NCBI RefSeq assembly: GCF_900091605.1
Contig: NZ_FMCQ01000008.1
Span: 300,373 to 364,372, forward strand
Length of the DNA: 64,000 nt
Direction of reading: 5' to 3'
From: Micromonospora tulbaghiae
Lineage (GTDB): Bacteria > Actinomycetota > Actinomycetes > Mycobacteriales > Micromonosporaceae
In this document: in pieces, positions 8,615 to 16,314 of the stretch
Layout: each line of letters begins with the position of its first letter
Numbering within the stretch: position 1 is the first letter of the stretch
Made by a program: the position numbers and the translations under genes
Notes under the pieces: model-generated
Databases searched by the model: none
Seen by the model: the letters and a program-made list of their open reading frames with translations, nothing else
Told to the model about the DNA's origin: nothing

Positions 8615-9835
8615 TCACCGGCCGCTCAACTGGTCCCGCCGCCGCCTCAAATAGGCCGTCTCCGCGCTGTTCCCGGCCAGCTCGATCGCCCGTTCGTACG
8701 CCTCACGCGCCTCCCCACCCCGCCCCATCCGGCGCAACAACTCGGCGCGCGTCGCGTGGTACGCGTGATAGCCGTCCAGCGGCAACCCGTCCACCTCGGC
8801 GAGCGCGACCTGCGGCCCGTCGAGTTCGGCGACCGCCACGGCCCGGTTGAGCCGCACGATCGGCGACGGGTCGACGCGTACCAAATGGTCGTAGAGCGCG
8901 GCGACCTGCGCCCAGTCGGTGTCCCGCGCGTCGCGGGCGTCGGTGTGGACGGCGTTGACCGCGGCGAGGATCTGGTAGCGGCCCGGCGGCCGGCCGGCGG
9001 CGATGCACGCGCGGACCAGGGCGTGCCCCTCGGCGATGAGCTGGCGGTTCCAGGCGCCGCGGTCCTGCTCGGCGAGGACGACGAGTTCGCCCGTCGCGGA
9101 CACCCGGGCGGGCCGGCGGGCCTCGGTGAGCAGCATCAGCGCCAGGAGACCGGTGGCCTCGTGGTCGTCGGGCAGCAGCGTACGGACCAGCCGGGTGAGC
9201 CGGATCGCCTCGGCGGTCAGGTCCGCACGCACCGCCTCCTTGCCGGGATCGGACGCGAGGTAGCCCTCATTGAAGATCAGGTACAGGACGGCGAGCACGC
9301 CGCTGACCCGGGCCGGCAGGTCGTCGCGGGACGGCACCCGGTACGGGATCCCGGCCGCCTTGATCTTCGTCTTGGCCCGCGTGATCCGCCTGCTCATAGC
9401 GGCTTCCTGGACGAGGTACGCCCGCGCGATCTCCGGCACCGTGAGCCCGCCGACCAGGCGCAGCGTCAACGCCACCCGCGCCTCCATGGCCAGCGCCGGG
9501 TGGCAGCAGGTGAAGATCAGGCGGAGCCGGTCGTCGTCGATGACACCGAGCGGTTCCGGGACGTCGGCCAGCATCAGCGCCTCCCGGTGCTTGTCCTCCC
9601 GCCGGCTCTCGCGCCGGATCCGGTCGACGGCCCGCCGGTACGCGGTGGTGGTGAGCCACGCGCCGGGGTTCGGCGGTACGCCGTCGGCCGACCACCGCTC
9701 GACGGCGGCGGCGAACGCCTCGGCTGCCATCTCCTCGGCGACGTCGAGGTCGCCGATGCGCCGGGCGAGCGTGGCGACCACCCGGGCCCACTCCTCACGG
9801 TGGACCCGGGTGAGCACCTCGCCGACGTCGGTCAC
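8615..9835 (-). CDS. ECF RNA polymerase sigma factor, ECF42-like, with C-terminal helical extension
   Basis: This 406-residue protein has sigma region 2 at the N-terminus (VHREEWARVVATLARRIGDL, DLDVAEEMAAEAFAAAVERW), a region 4 helix-turn-helix (LRLVGGLTVPEIARAYLVQE) and then about 220 residues of TPR-like helices (DUF6596 type). The GTG at 9835 was chosen because it overlaps the stop of the upstream DGPF gene by 4 bp; the longer frame has no better site. The TPR extension and the adjacent DGPF gene match the ECF42 group, which lacks a classic membrane anti-sigma factor. The extension is thought to control activity. The target promoters are unknown. Confidence 0.9.
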   Translation of the reverse strand: MTDVGEVLTRVHREEWARVVATLARRIGDLDVAEEMAAEAFAAAVERWSADGVPPNPGAWLTTTAYRRAVDRIRRESRREDKHREALMLADVPEPLGVIDDDRLRLIFTCCHPALAMEARVALTLRLVGGLTVPEIARAYLVQEAAMSRRITRAKTKIKAAGIPYRVPSRDDLPARVSGVLAVLYLIFNEGYLASDPGKEAVRADLTAEAIRLTRLVRTLLPDDHEATGLLALMLLTEARRPARVSATGELVVLAEQDRGAWNRQLIAEGHALVRACIAAGRPPGRYQILAAVNAVHTDARDARDTDWAQVAALYDHLVRVDPSPIVRLNRAVAVAELDGPQVALAEVDGLPLDGYHAYHATRAELLRRMGRGGEAREAYERAIELAGNSAETAYLRRRRDQLSGR

Positions 9836-10164
9836 GCGCCCAGGAACGGCCGCAACTCGACCCGCCTGTTGCACCGCTGCGACGCCAGCGCGGCGAGCGG
9901 GAGCGCCACGTCGAAGTCCGGCGCGTCGATGATCCAGAACCCGCCGACGTACTCCTTCGTCTCCAGGTAGGGCCCGTCGGTGAGCACCGGGCCACCGTCC
10001 CGCGCGTCCACGACGGTGGCCGTCTCCGGCGCCGCGAGGCCACCGGCGAAGACCCAGTGGCCGTCGGCTCGCAGCCGCTCGTTGAACTCACCGATCGCGG
10101 CCATCTCCGCGTCGGTGGCCGATCCGGTCGTGTCGTCGAGTACGGAGATCAGGTACTGCGCCAT
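9832..10164 (-). CDS. YciI/DGPF family protein (ECF42 partner)
   Basis: This 110-residue protein of the YCII-related family begins MAQYLISVLDDTTG and carries the signature LTDGPYLETKEYVGGFWIID. The ATG at 10164 has an AGAGGAA ribosome-binding site; an alternative start five codons upstream would lie over that site. It is translationally coupled to the sigma factor by a GTGA overlap. DGPF proteins are the usual genetic partners of ECF42 sigma factors; their biochemical role is not established, and no catalytic residue can be assigned from sequence. Confidence 0.88.
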   Translation of the reverse strand: MAQYLISVLDDTTGSATDAEMAAIGEFNERLRADGHWVFAGGLAAPETATVVDARDGGPVLTDGPYLETKEYVGGFWIIDAPDFDVALPLAALASQRCNRRVELRPFLGA

Positions 10165-10310
10165 CGGTTCCTCTTTCACTCTGGTCGGCCGCCGCCCGGG
10201 CTGCCGTCACCCCGGCTACGAACGCCGCCACCCCGATCCGACAGCCTCCGACGAGGTCGATCACCCAATTCTCGTACGTGGCACGTCAAAGCTCTCGTCC
10301 TAGTCATGGC

Positions 10311-10335
10311 CGGTTATGCGTTGCATGTATAACCG
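10311..10335. promoter_or_regulatory. Inverted repeat upstream of the XRE/TPR regulator
   Basis: CGGTTAT (10311-10317) and ATAACCG (10329-10335) form a perfect 7-bp inverted repeat with an 11-bp spacer, 29 bp before the GTG start of the regulator and in the divergent gap with the DGPF gene. It could be an operator or part of the promoter. There is no direct evidence for which protein binds it. Confidence 0.4.
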
Positions 10336-10363
10336 ACAGTCACTGAGCAGGTTGAATAAGTGA

Positions 10364-11701
10364 GTGATCGCGGCATCGAGGCCAGACAGGTGTGCGCGTT
10401 GCGGCGCCAACCTGGCTGCCGACAACGGCTCGGGACGGTGCGCTCCCTGTCAACGAGCGGAGCGGGACCGCATCGTCGCTGCTCCCGACGTTCCACCCAG
10501 CTTCTGGTCCCATGAACCGCTTCGCCATGCGCTTGCGGATCGACACCTCGGTCGCGTTGTCCGTGCCTACCGTCACCATCCCTATCACGGGCGACAGCCG
10601 CTGCCCCAAACCACTGTCGCCGGCTGGTTCGGGATTACGCAGGCGCAACTGAGCCGCATCGAGAACGGACCAGCGGTGGTGCACCTCGACCGACTGGCGC
10701 ATTGGGCCCGCGTGCTGCGGATACCCGCGCACACCTTGTGGTTCCGACTGCCGCCCGCACCAGGTGACACCCCGGTGCCGGCCGATGCGGTGGAGGTAGG
10801 TCCTCACCTGATCCGCGCACTCCGGTCCGCAGATCGTCAAGTCGGCGGCAAGAACCTCTACAGCGCCGTGCTGGCACACCTCGTCACCTTCTCCAGGCCG
10901 ACAGGTCGTCCTCCTGCCATGCCCCCGCAAGTGCTCATGGCGACCACCGTCCTGCACGAGATGGCCGGATGGATGGCACACGATTCCGGGGACAGCACGA
11001 CGAGTAGACGGCACTTCCTTGATGCCTTGGCGCTCGCCGTCGACAGCAGAGATGCGCTGCTGGTGGCGCAGGTGCACGGAAGCCTGAGCCACCTCGCCTG
11101 CCACGGTGGAAACGCGGAGGCCGCGATCTCACATGCCAGCGACGGGCTCGGGGCCGTCGCTCAAGAGGAGGCCGGCGCTCTGATACGCGCCCGTCTTCTC
11201 GTCTTGCAGGCACGCGGCCTCGCCGCGGCGGGTCTCACCGCCGACTGCCACGCTTCCCTTCAGCGGGCTGAGTCCGCCTTCGCGGAGGCGGCACCTGCAC
11301 CCACCGAATGGCTGAGTCCATTCGACCGCACCTCGTTCGATATCGAGTCGGCGCGCTGCCTGCTTCGCCTCGGTGACGTCACGGCCGCTCTTCGCATCCT
11401 CAACGGCAACGTCACCGAGCGGCCGGGCGGCCGGGTGCGGAGTCAGGCGCTCGCGCGGATGCTCCTGGCCACCGCGCTCGTCGGGCAGGCCCGGATCGAG
11501 GAGGCGTGCGACCTGACGCACCAGACCGTCGAACTCACCCACGGTCTGGGATCGGCTGTCGTCCTCGACCAGCTCAGACATCTCGCACTGCTCCTGCGGT
11601 CGCATGCCGTCCGGTGCCCGGACGTGCCACAGCTTCTGGACCGGCTTCGCGACGCCATCCGGGAGCGGAGATGGGTGGCGCTGCCGCTGCCGACGAAGTG
11701 A
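10364..11701 (+). CDS. Zinc-ribbon / XRE-type HTH / TPR regulatory protein
   Basis: This 445-residue protein starts with a four-cysteine zinc ribbon (RCARCGANLAADNGSGRCAPC, residues about 9-29). A helix-turn-helix follows (PQTTVAGWFGITQAQLSRIENG, about residues 80-101, the XRE recognition helix). A long alpha-helical repeat region fills the rest and resembles TPR-containing actinomycete regulators (YSAVLAHLVTFSRP, HGSLSHLACHGGNAEAAISHA). The start is a GTG at 10364. The Nudix gene begins 21 bp downstream, so the two are probably one operon. Such regulators often control a neighbouring enzyme in response to a small ligand, but neither ligand nor target can be read here. Confidence 0.8.
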   Translation: MIAASRPDRCARCGANLAADNGSGRCAPCQRAERDRIVAAPDVPPSFWSHEPLRHALADRHLGRVVRAYRHHPYHGRQPLPQTTVAGWFGITQAQLSRIENGPAVVHLDRLAHWARVLRIPAHTLWFRLPPAPGDTPVPADAVEVGPHLIRALRSADRQVGGKNLYSAVLAHLVTFSRPTGRPPAMPPQVLMATTVLHEMAGWMAHDSGDSTTSRRHFLDALALAVDSRDALLVAQVHGSLSHLACHGGNAEAAISHASDGLGAVAQEEAGALIRARLLVLQARGLAAAGLTADCHASLQRAESAFAEAAPAPTEWLSPFDRTSFDIESARCLLRLGDVTAALRILNGNVTERPGGRVRSQALARMLLATALVGQARIEEACDLTHQTVELTHGLGSAVVLDQLRHLALLLRSHAVRCPDVPQLLDRLRDAIRERRWVALPLPTK

Positions 11702-11722
11702 GGACGGCTGACAATCGTCGGT

Positions 11723-12235
11723 ATGGCCGACGAGCGTCCCCTGTACGAGCGAGATCCGGCAGCCTGGCAGATCCACCTCGCCGAGGGCAACGCGCGGCAG
11801 CCCCGGAAGCGGGTGGGGGCCGACGTACTGCTGCGCAACGGTGACGGCGACATCCTGTTGGTAGATCCGCGCTACAAGCCGGACTGGGACCTGCCGGGCG
11901 GCATGGCGGAGGCGAACGAGCCGCCGCACCTGGCCGCCGAGCGGGAGGTACGCGAGGAGTTGGGTCTCGAACTGCGCGTCGGGCCGTTGCTGGTCGTGGA
12001 CTGGGTGGCACCGCACGGCCCTTGGGACGACAGCTTGATGTTCATCTTCGACGGCGGCGCACTGCCTCCCGCCGAGCTGTTGAAACCGGCTGACGGCGAA
12101 CTGGCCGACGCACGATTCGTTGCGCTCGATGATGCGCAGGCGCTGCTTCGCCCGTACGTTTGGCATCGGCTGCGTCACGCGGTGGCCGCGCTGAGCGACG
12201 GACGCCCGAGGTACCTGACCAACGGAACCATCTGA
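11723..12235 (+). CDS. Nudix hydrolase
   Basis: This 170-residue protein has a complete Nudix box, GGMAEANEPPHLAAEREVRE followed by ELGL, at about residues 58-81, with the REVREE glutamates that bind the catalytic metal. Such enzymes hydrolyse nucleoside diphosphates linked to another group. The DWDLPGG lead-in and the WVAPHGPWDDSLMFIFDGG strand fit a stand-alone nucleotide-cleaning enzyme. It follows the XRE/TPR regulator by 21 bp. The substrate is not predictable. Confidence 0.88.
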   Translation: MADERPLYERDPAAWQIHLAEGNARQPRKRVGADVLLRNGDGDILLVDPRYKPDWDLPGGMAEANEPPHLAAEREVREELGLELRVGPLLVVDWVAPHGPWDDSLMFIFDGGALPPAELLKPADGELADARFVALDDAQALLRPYVWHRLRHAVAALSDGRPRYLTNGTI

Positions 12236-12286
12236 GACCGTCGTACACATGTTCCATCCACAGCCTGTGGACGCCGAGAGGACCGG

Positions 12287-12901
12287 ATGAGTTACCAGCT
12301 CAGCGCCGTGGTCGCCGACGTCGAGCTGCTTCGCGAGCAGACCGCCGACCTGGACCACGCGGTGCTCGCCGCGCTCCGCCAGGACTTCGCGCTACTGCCG
12401 GTCACCCCGCAGCTGGTGCAGGAGCTGACCGGCGGCCTGCCGGATTACGCCACCGACGAGCCGCGCGCCGAGCGTCCGTTCCGGCTGGTGCTCTCGCCGC
12501 CGCTGGCGGACGTGCTGGCCCGCTGGTCGAGAAGCGGCCCGGTGGCGTACCTGGAGGCGGAGTTCGCGGGCGGGCTCGGCCACCAGTCGGCGGTCGTCTG
12601 GCTCGGCGGCGAGGTGAGCTGGGGGCCGCGTTACGACGCCGCGCTGGACCGGCCGCGGACCGAGTGGCCGATCAACACCGCGCTGGCCCGGCTGGGCGCG
12701 GAGCCGGGCGCGTGGATCGACCCGTTCGCCGAGCTGGGCCTGCACCTGGAGCGCGACACGGACGGCTGGCTGACGCACGGCCGGCGCGGACTGTCCGCCG
12801 ACTACTGGGACGAGCTGGCCGACGAGTGGGAACTGCGCCAATCCGACCAACAACAGCAACCTCATCGCCCTGGTCCCGTTGGTGACTGGGGGATTGCATG
12901 A
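12287..12901 (+). CDS. Hypothetical protein, coupled to a secreted protein gene
   Basis: This 204-residue soluble protein has no family I recognise. It is acidic, with no signal peptide or membrane segment. It has a Trp-rich middle (AVVWLGGEVSWGPRYDAAL, DGWLTHGRRGLSADYWDELA) and a polar Gln-rich tail (QSDQQQQPHRPGP). A GAGAGGACCGG stretch precedes the ATG. Its stop overlaps the next start by 4 bp (ATGA), so it is co-translated with the secreted protein that follows. It resembles immunity-like or SUKH-sized actinomycete proteins only in length and composition; I do not assign a function. Confidence 0.75.
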   Translation: MSYQLSAVVADVELLREQTADLDHAVLAALRQDFALLPVTPQLVQELTGGLPDYATDEPRAERPFRLVLSPPLADVLARWSRSGPVAYLEAEFAGGLGHQSAVVWLGGEVSWGPRYDAALDRPRTEWPINTALARLGAEPGAWIDPFAELGLHLERDTDGWLTHGRRGLSADYWDELADEWELRQSDQQQQPHRPGPVGDWGIA

Positions 12902-13419
12902 AACTACGACAATTCGGCTTTATTGCCGCACTACTTGCTGCCGCGTCCGCAGCCGGCAGCGGCGTTCATCCACAATGGCCGGCCCGTCCGGTCGGCGCCG
13001 CCCAGGTGGTCAGTCTGGAGGGTCTGCGCAACGCGGAGTTCGGCGACACCGAGGCGGACCTGACCCGGCGCGGCGTGCTGCGCGCCGACGAGGCGGCCTG
13101 CGGGCCCGCGCTCGTCGGGCACGGTTCGGTCAGCCCGATCTTCGTCGACGACCGGCTCGTCCTACTCTGGCTCGACGACCCGATGAGCACGCCCGAGGGC
13201 GTCAGCGCCGGCACACCGGTGGGCGAGGTCCGCGCCGCGTACCCCGGCGCCGTCGACCTGCCGGCGCCGCGCGGCAGTCACCGCTTCGCCGGGCTGCTCG
13301 CCCGCGACGGCGACCGCGCGTACCTGTTCCTGCACGACGGCGTCACCGTCCGCGAGATCATCGCCGGGTACGCGGACTGGGCCCGCCGCCTCTTCGACGA
13401 GGGTTACGGCCCCTGCTGA
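12898..13419 (+). CDS. Predicted secreted protein of unknown function
   Basis: This 173-residue protein has an N-terminal signal-like segment (MKLRQFGFIAALLAAASAAGSG). The mature part contains LRNAEFGDTEADLTRRGVL and a TPVGEVRAAYPGAVDL motif, resembling small secreted actinomycete proteins that carry a repeated 'F-G-D-T...L' element. Two cysteines are present (ACGP and the terminal GYGPC). The gene overlaps the preceding one by 4 bp. No enzyme motif is visible. Confidence 0.75.
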   Translation: MKLRQFGFIAALLAAASAAGSGVHPQWPARPVGAAQVVSLEGLRNAEFGDTEADLTRRGVLRADEAACGPALVGHGSVSPIFVDDRLVLLWLDDPMSTPEGVSAGTPVGEVRAAYPGAVDLPAPRGSHRFAGLLARDGDRAYLFLHDGVTVREIIAGYADWARRLFDEGYGPC

Positions 13420-13521
13420 TCGAGCGGCAAGCACGACCCGCAAGCCGATTGTTGGCGATCGATCCACATGCGATCATCTCGTCGCTCGCGCAGATCGCGC
13501 GACGTCTACGGGGGAGTCCGC

Positions 13522-16014
13522 ATGCGTACAGTCGTGCCCGATCCATGGTGGAGACACCTGGCGAAGTGGGCGGCAGTGGCCGCCATGAGCATCACCGCGG
13601 GAGGTCTGCTGGCCGGCCCGGCAACCGCCGCCCCGGCGGCGGAGCCGTCGCCGCGACCCGCCGCGACGACCGAATCCGCACGCCCCGCCGCGGCGCCGTC
13701 GACCCCGGCGCCCACCACCGCCGCACCCGCCCCGGATCGCAGGGCCAAGGCGTCGACGACGGCGACGGCCACCAGCGGCGCCGCGACCTGCGGCGGCAAG
13801 CTCCCGCTCGGCCAGGTCAAGAACTGCGCCTCGATCACCGGTGACACGAAGCAGACGTGGAAGGTCACCTCGACCGTCGACCAGGACACCCTCTTCATCC
13901 GCCTCCGCGAGGTGTCCGGTGACGGCGTCGGCGCCCAGGTCCACGGACCCGACGGCGTCCGCGCCTGCTTCGCCGGCTCGTACCTGACGGACTGCCGGCT
14001 GGGCGCCGCGGGCACCTACACGATCACGGTTTCCCTCACCTACGACACGGGCCAGGGCGCCTACTCGCTGTCCGCCGAGTCGATGCGGACGCCCTCCACC
14101 TGCGCCACCCTGTCGGAGAGCTTCTTCTCCTTCGCCTCGGCCGGTCGCAGCGGCACGCTGCCCGCCGGCCTGGCCGCCCGCTGCATCACGTTCACCCAGC
14201 CCACCGGCACGGTCCTGCACCTGGCCGATCCGGGCGGCGGCGGGAGCATCGAGGGCTCGATCCTGGACGGGCAGTTCCAGCCGCTCTGCACGGTGCGATA
14301 CACCACGGAGTGCACGCTCGGCGAGCCCGGGCCGTACCGGCTCTTCCTGCACCAGAGCTACGGCGACAAGGCGACCTACACGCTCAAGATGCCGCGGATC
14401 TCGAGGGCGGTCGGCTGCCCGGCCCTGCCGCTGGCCGCGTTCGGTGACCCCGGGACGGCGGTCGGCACCGGGAGTGTGCCGCCGAGCGAGGGCATCAGCT
14501 GCCAGGCGCTGCGGGTCGCCACCCCGGGCCCGCTGGTCGTCCGCTTCGACCAGTACGCGAATCAGCACCTCTACTGGCGTGTGTTCGACGACGCCGGCCG
14601 GGAGGTGTGCGGAGAGTACGAGTCCTGGCGTTCCTGCGCGGTACCCGCGGCCGGCCCGTACACGCTGCTGGCCCAGAACTCGAACTGGGAGCCGGTCACC
14701 TACCGGGTCGCGGTGACCCGCCTCGACGGGACCGCGGGCTGCGCCGCCCCCACCGGGACGACCTGGACGCAGCCCACGCTGACCGTGCACCAGACCTCGC
14801 CGGTGCAGACCAACTGCCAGCCGTTCCAGGGCGAGGCCGGTGACCGGGTCATGGTCTACCGGGCGCCGGACCGGTACAACGACGTCTTCTCCTGGCTGGT
14901 CGATGCGCAGGGTGCCGTGCTCTGCACCGCCTACTCGGAGAGCGACGGCTGTGTCCTGCCGTCGACCGGCACCTTCCGGGTCGTCTCGTACCTCTCCCGG
15001 TGGGAGCCCGACGACACCGACCTGACCTACCGGATGCAGGTGCGCGACCTCAACGATCCGACCGGCTGCCCGACGGTCAGGCCCGGCGCCTACAACGCCG
15101 CGCCGGCCGGCGCGCTCGCCGGCGTCCGCTGCCGCGTCCTGGACCTGCCCGAGGGCACGTTCCGCGTCAAGGCGGTCGGCGAGGACAACTACCGGCAGTA
15201 CGCGAACGTCTACGACGGTGACGGCCACCGGCTGTGCACGGACGAGTGGTGCCAGGTTCCCGCCGCCGGCCGGTACACGCTGGTGCTCAGCGGCGGCGTC
15301 CCGGACGCGGTGATCGACGACAACCTGCGGTACCACCTCGCGGTGCTGCCCTGGATGCCGTCCGACTGCCGGCCGGTGTCCGACAACGGCTGGCAGGACG
15401 CGCCGGTGCGAGGGCGGCTCGCCACTCCCGCACAGTTCGACTGCCTGGAGCTGAGCAGCCCCGCGGGCGCTGTTCTCACCGGACTGTTCCCGGGCGACGC
15501 CACGGGAGCCGGCCGCCCGGAGATGAGGGTGGTCGACTCCACCGGCGCATGGGTGTGCGACGAGTACTCGCTGCGGCAGTACCACTGCGAGCTGACCGGC
15601 CAGGCCCCGTTCCGCGTCGTACTCAACTCGGGCAACGGCGACGCGGACGGGCCGTACTCCCTCGCGTTCGCCCGCACCGACGGCCCGCCTGCCTGCCCGA
15701 CGCTGACGGCGGGTACGACGGGCGCCACCGTGACGACGAGCGCGGAGCGCTTCGGGGTCTGCCTCTCGATCCCGGCCGACGAGCGGGGCGCCACCGAGTC
15801 GATCACCTGGAAGCGGACCGGCGGCACCGGTGACGCCCGCCTGTCGGTGTTCGACTCGGCCGGGCGCCGGTACTGCGGACCGACCGGCTACTCGACCGAG
15901 CGGACGATCTCCTGCACGCCGCCGGCCGGGCCGGTCACGGTGGTCCTGGAGGCGGACGCCGTCGACGCCACGTACCAGCTCACCCACCGGGACGCGAGCC
16001 AGCCTGCGGGCTGA
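13522..16014 (+). CDS. Large secreted protein with seven cysteine-paired beta-sandwich-like repeats
   Basis: This 830-residue exported protein was given the ATG at 13522 because GGGGGAG lies about 8 bp upstream and the protein then begins with a signal peptide (RHLAKWAAVAAMSITAGGLL then AGPATAAPA). A Pro/Ala/Thr-rich linker of about 70 residues follows. Seven repeats of roughly 100-115 residues come next. Each contains a strand pair of the form G-x-x-x-C-x(4-9)-C-x(3-5)-G-x-(Y/F)-T, for example GVRACFAGSYLTDCRLGAAG, GREVCGEYESWRSCAVPAAG and GAVLCTAYSESDGC. They resemble bacterial pre-peptidase C-terminal or Ig-like sandwich repeats with a conserved disulphide. No catalytic domain is seen. A cell-surface or adhesive role is only a guess. 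Confidence 0.82.
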   Translation: MRTVVPDPWWRHLAKWAAVAAMSITAGGLLAGPATAAPAAEPSPRPAATTESARPAAAPSTPAPTTAAPAPDRRAKASTTATATSGAATCGGKLPLGQVKNCASITGDTKQTWKVTSTVDQDTLFIRLREVSGDGVGAQVHGPDGVRACFAGSYLTDCRLGAAGTYTITVSLTYDTGQGAYSLSAESMRTPSTCATLSESFFSFASAGRSGTLPAGLAARCITFTQPTGTVLHLADPGGGGSIEGSILDGQFQPLCTVRYTTECTLGEPGPYRLFLHQSYGDKATYTLKMPRISRAVGCPALPLAAFGDPGTAVGTGSVPPSEGISCQALRVATPGPLVVRFDQYANQHLYWRVFDDAGREVCGEYESWRSCAVPAAGPYTLLAQNSNWEPVTYRVAVTRLDGTAGCAAPTGTTWTQPTLTVHQTSPVQTNCQPFQGEAGDRVMVYRAPDRYNDVFSWLVDAQGAVLCTAYSESDGCVLPSTGTFRVVSYLSRWEPDDTDLTYRMQVRDLNDPTGCPTVRPGAYNAAPAGALAGVRCRVLDLPEGTFRVKAVGEDNYRQYANVYDGDGHRLCTDEWCQVPAAGRYTLVLSGGVPDAVIDDNLRYHLAVLPWMPSDCRPVSDNGWQDAPVRGRLATPAQFDCLELSSPAGAVLTGLFPGDATGAGRPEMRVVDSTGAWVCDEYSLRQYHCELTGQAPFRVVLNSGNGDADGPYSLAFARTDGPPACPTLTAGTTGATVTTSAERFGVCLSIPADERGATESITWKRTGGTGDARLSVFDSAGRRYCGPTGYSTERTISCTPPAGPVTVVLEADAVDATYQLTHRDASQPAG

Positions 16015-16027
16015 CCGGCGACCCGAC

Positions 16028-16138
16028 GCGGAACGCCCGGTCGATCCTCACGGATCGACCGGGCGTTCTCGCTGTTCACGAGCGGTGGCGGAGGGATTTG
16101 AACCCTCGGAGGGCGTAAACCCTCACACGCTTTCGAGG
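16028..16138. repeat. Left attachment-site repeat: displaced 3' part of tRNA-Ser plus its terminator
   Basis: This 111-bp direct repeat matches 34934-35044 at all but five positions, at a constant offset of 18,906 bp. It contains the tRNA terminator hairpin (16032-16067) and the tRNA 3' part from the discriminator base (16083) to the anticodon loop; similarity stops at 16138. This is the signature of a tyrosine recombinase using a tRNA gene as attB. The two tRNA-part mismatches sit at paired T-stem positions and keep the stem intact. The 3' piece is left without a 5' half, so it is not a working tRNA. Confidence 0.93.
16032..16067 (-). terminator. Hairpin terminator in the left attachment repeat
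   Basis: AACGCCCGGTCGATCC (16032-16047) and GGATCGACCGGGCGTT (16052-16067) form a perfect 16-bp stem with a 4-nt loop. It is the displaced terminator of the split tRNA gene, and now also sits downstream of the secreted repeat protein gene, where it can end that transcript. Confidence 0.75.
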
Positions 16139-16234
16139 TCTGCGACCATGCGTCCGTCCCGGTTCGACCACCACCGTGACCTCGGCACACGCCATCGAAC
16201 GAACGGCAGCGCGCAACCGCGTACCGAGGCGAAC

Positions 16235-16252
16235 GAGACCGCAACTGAGACC
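16235..16252 (+). repeat. Subterminal repeat near the left att site (candidate integrase arm site)
   Basis: GAGACCGCAACTGAGACC lies 97 bp inside the left repeat. It matches GAGACCGAAACTGAGACC at 34912-34929, just inside the right repeat, with one mismatch and in the same orientation; the second occurrence of GAGACC inside each copy makes an internal direct repeat. In the excised circle these sites would flank the core, as tyrosine-integrase arm sites do. Binding is inferred. Confidence 0.5.
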
Positions 16253-16314
16253 GTCCACGCGATGCCCCCAGTGGCCGCCCCGCGGGTGTCGGTCTCTTGC
16301 CCTATCGTGCCGCC

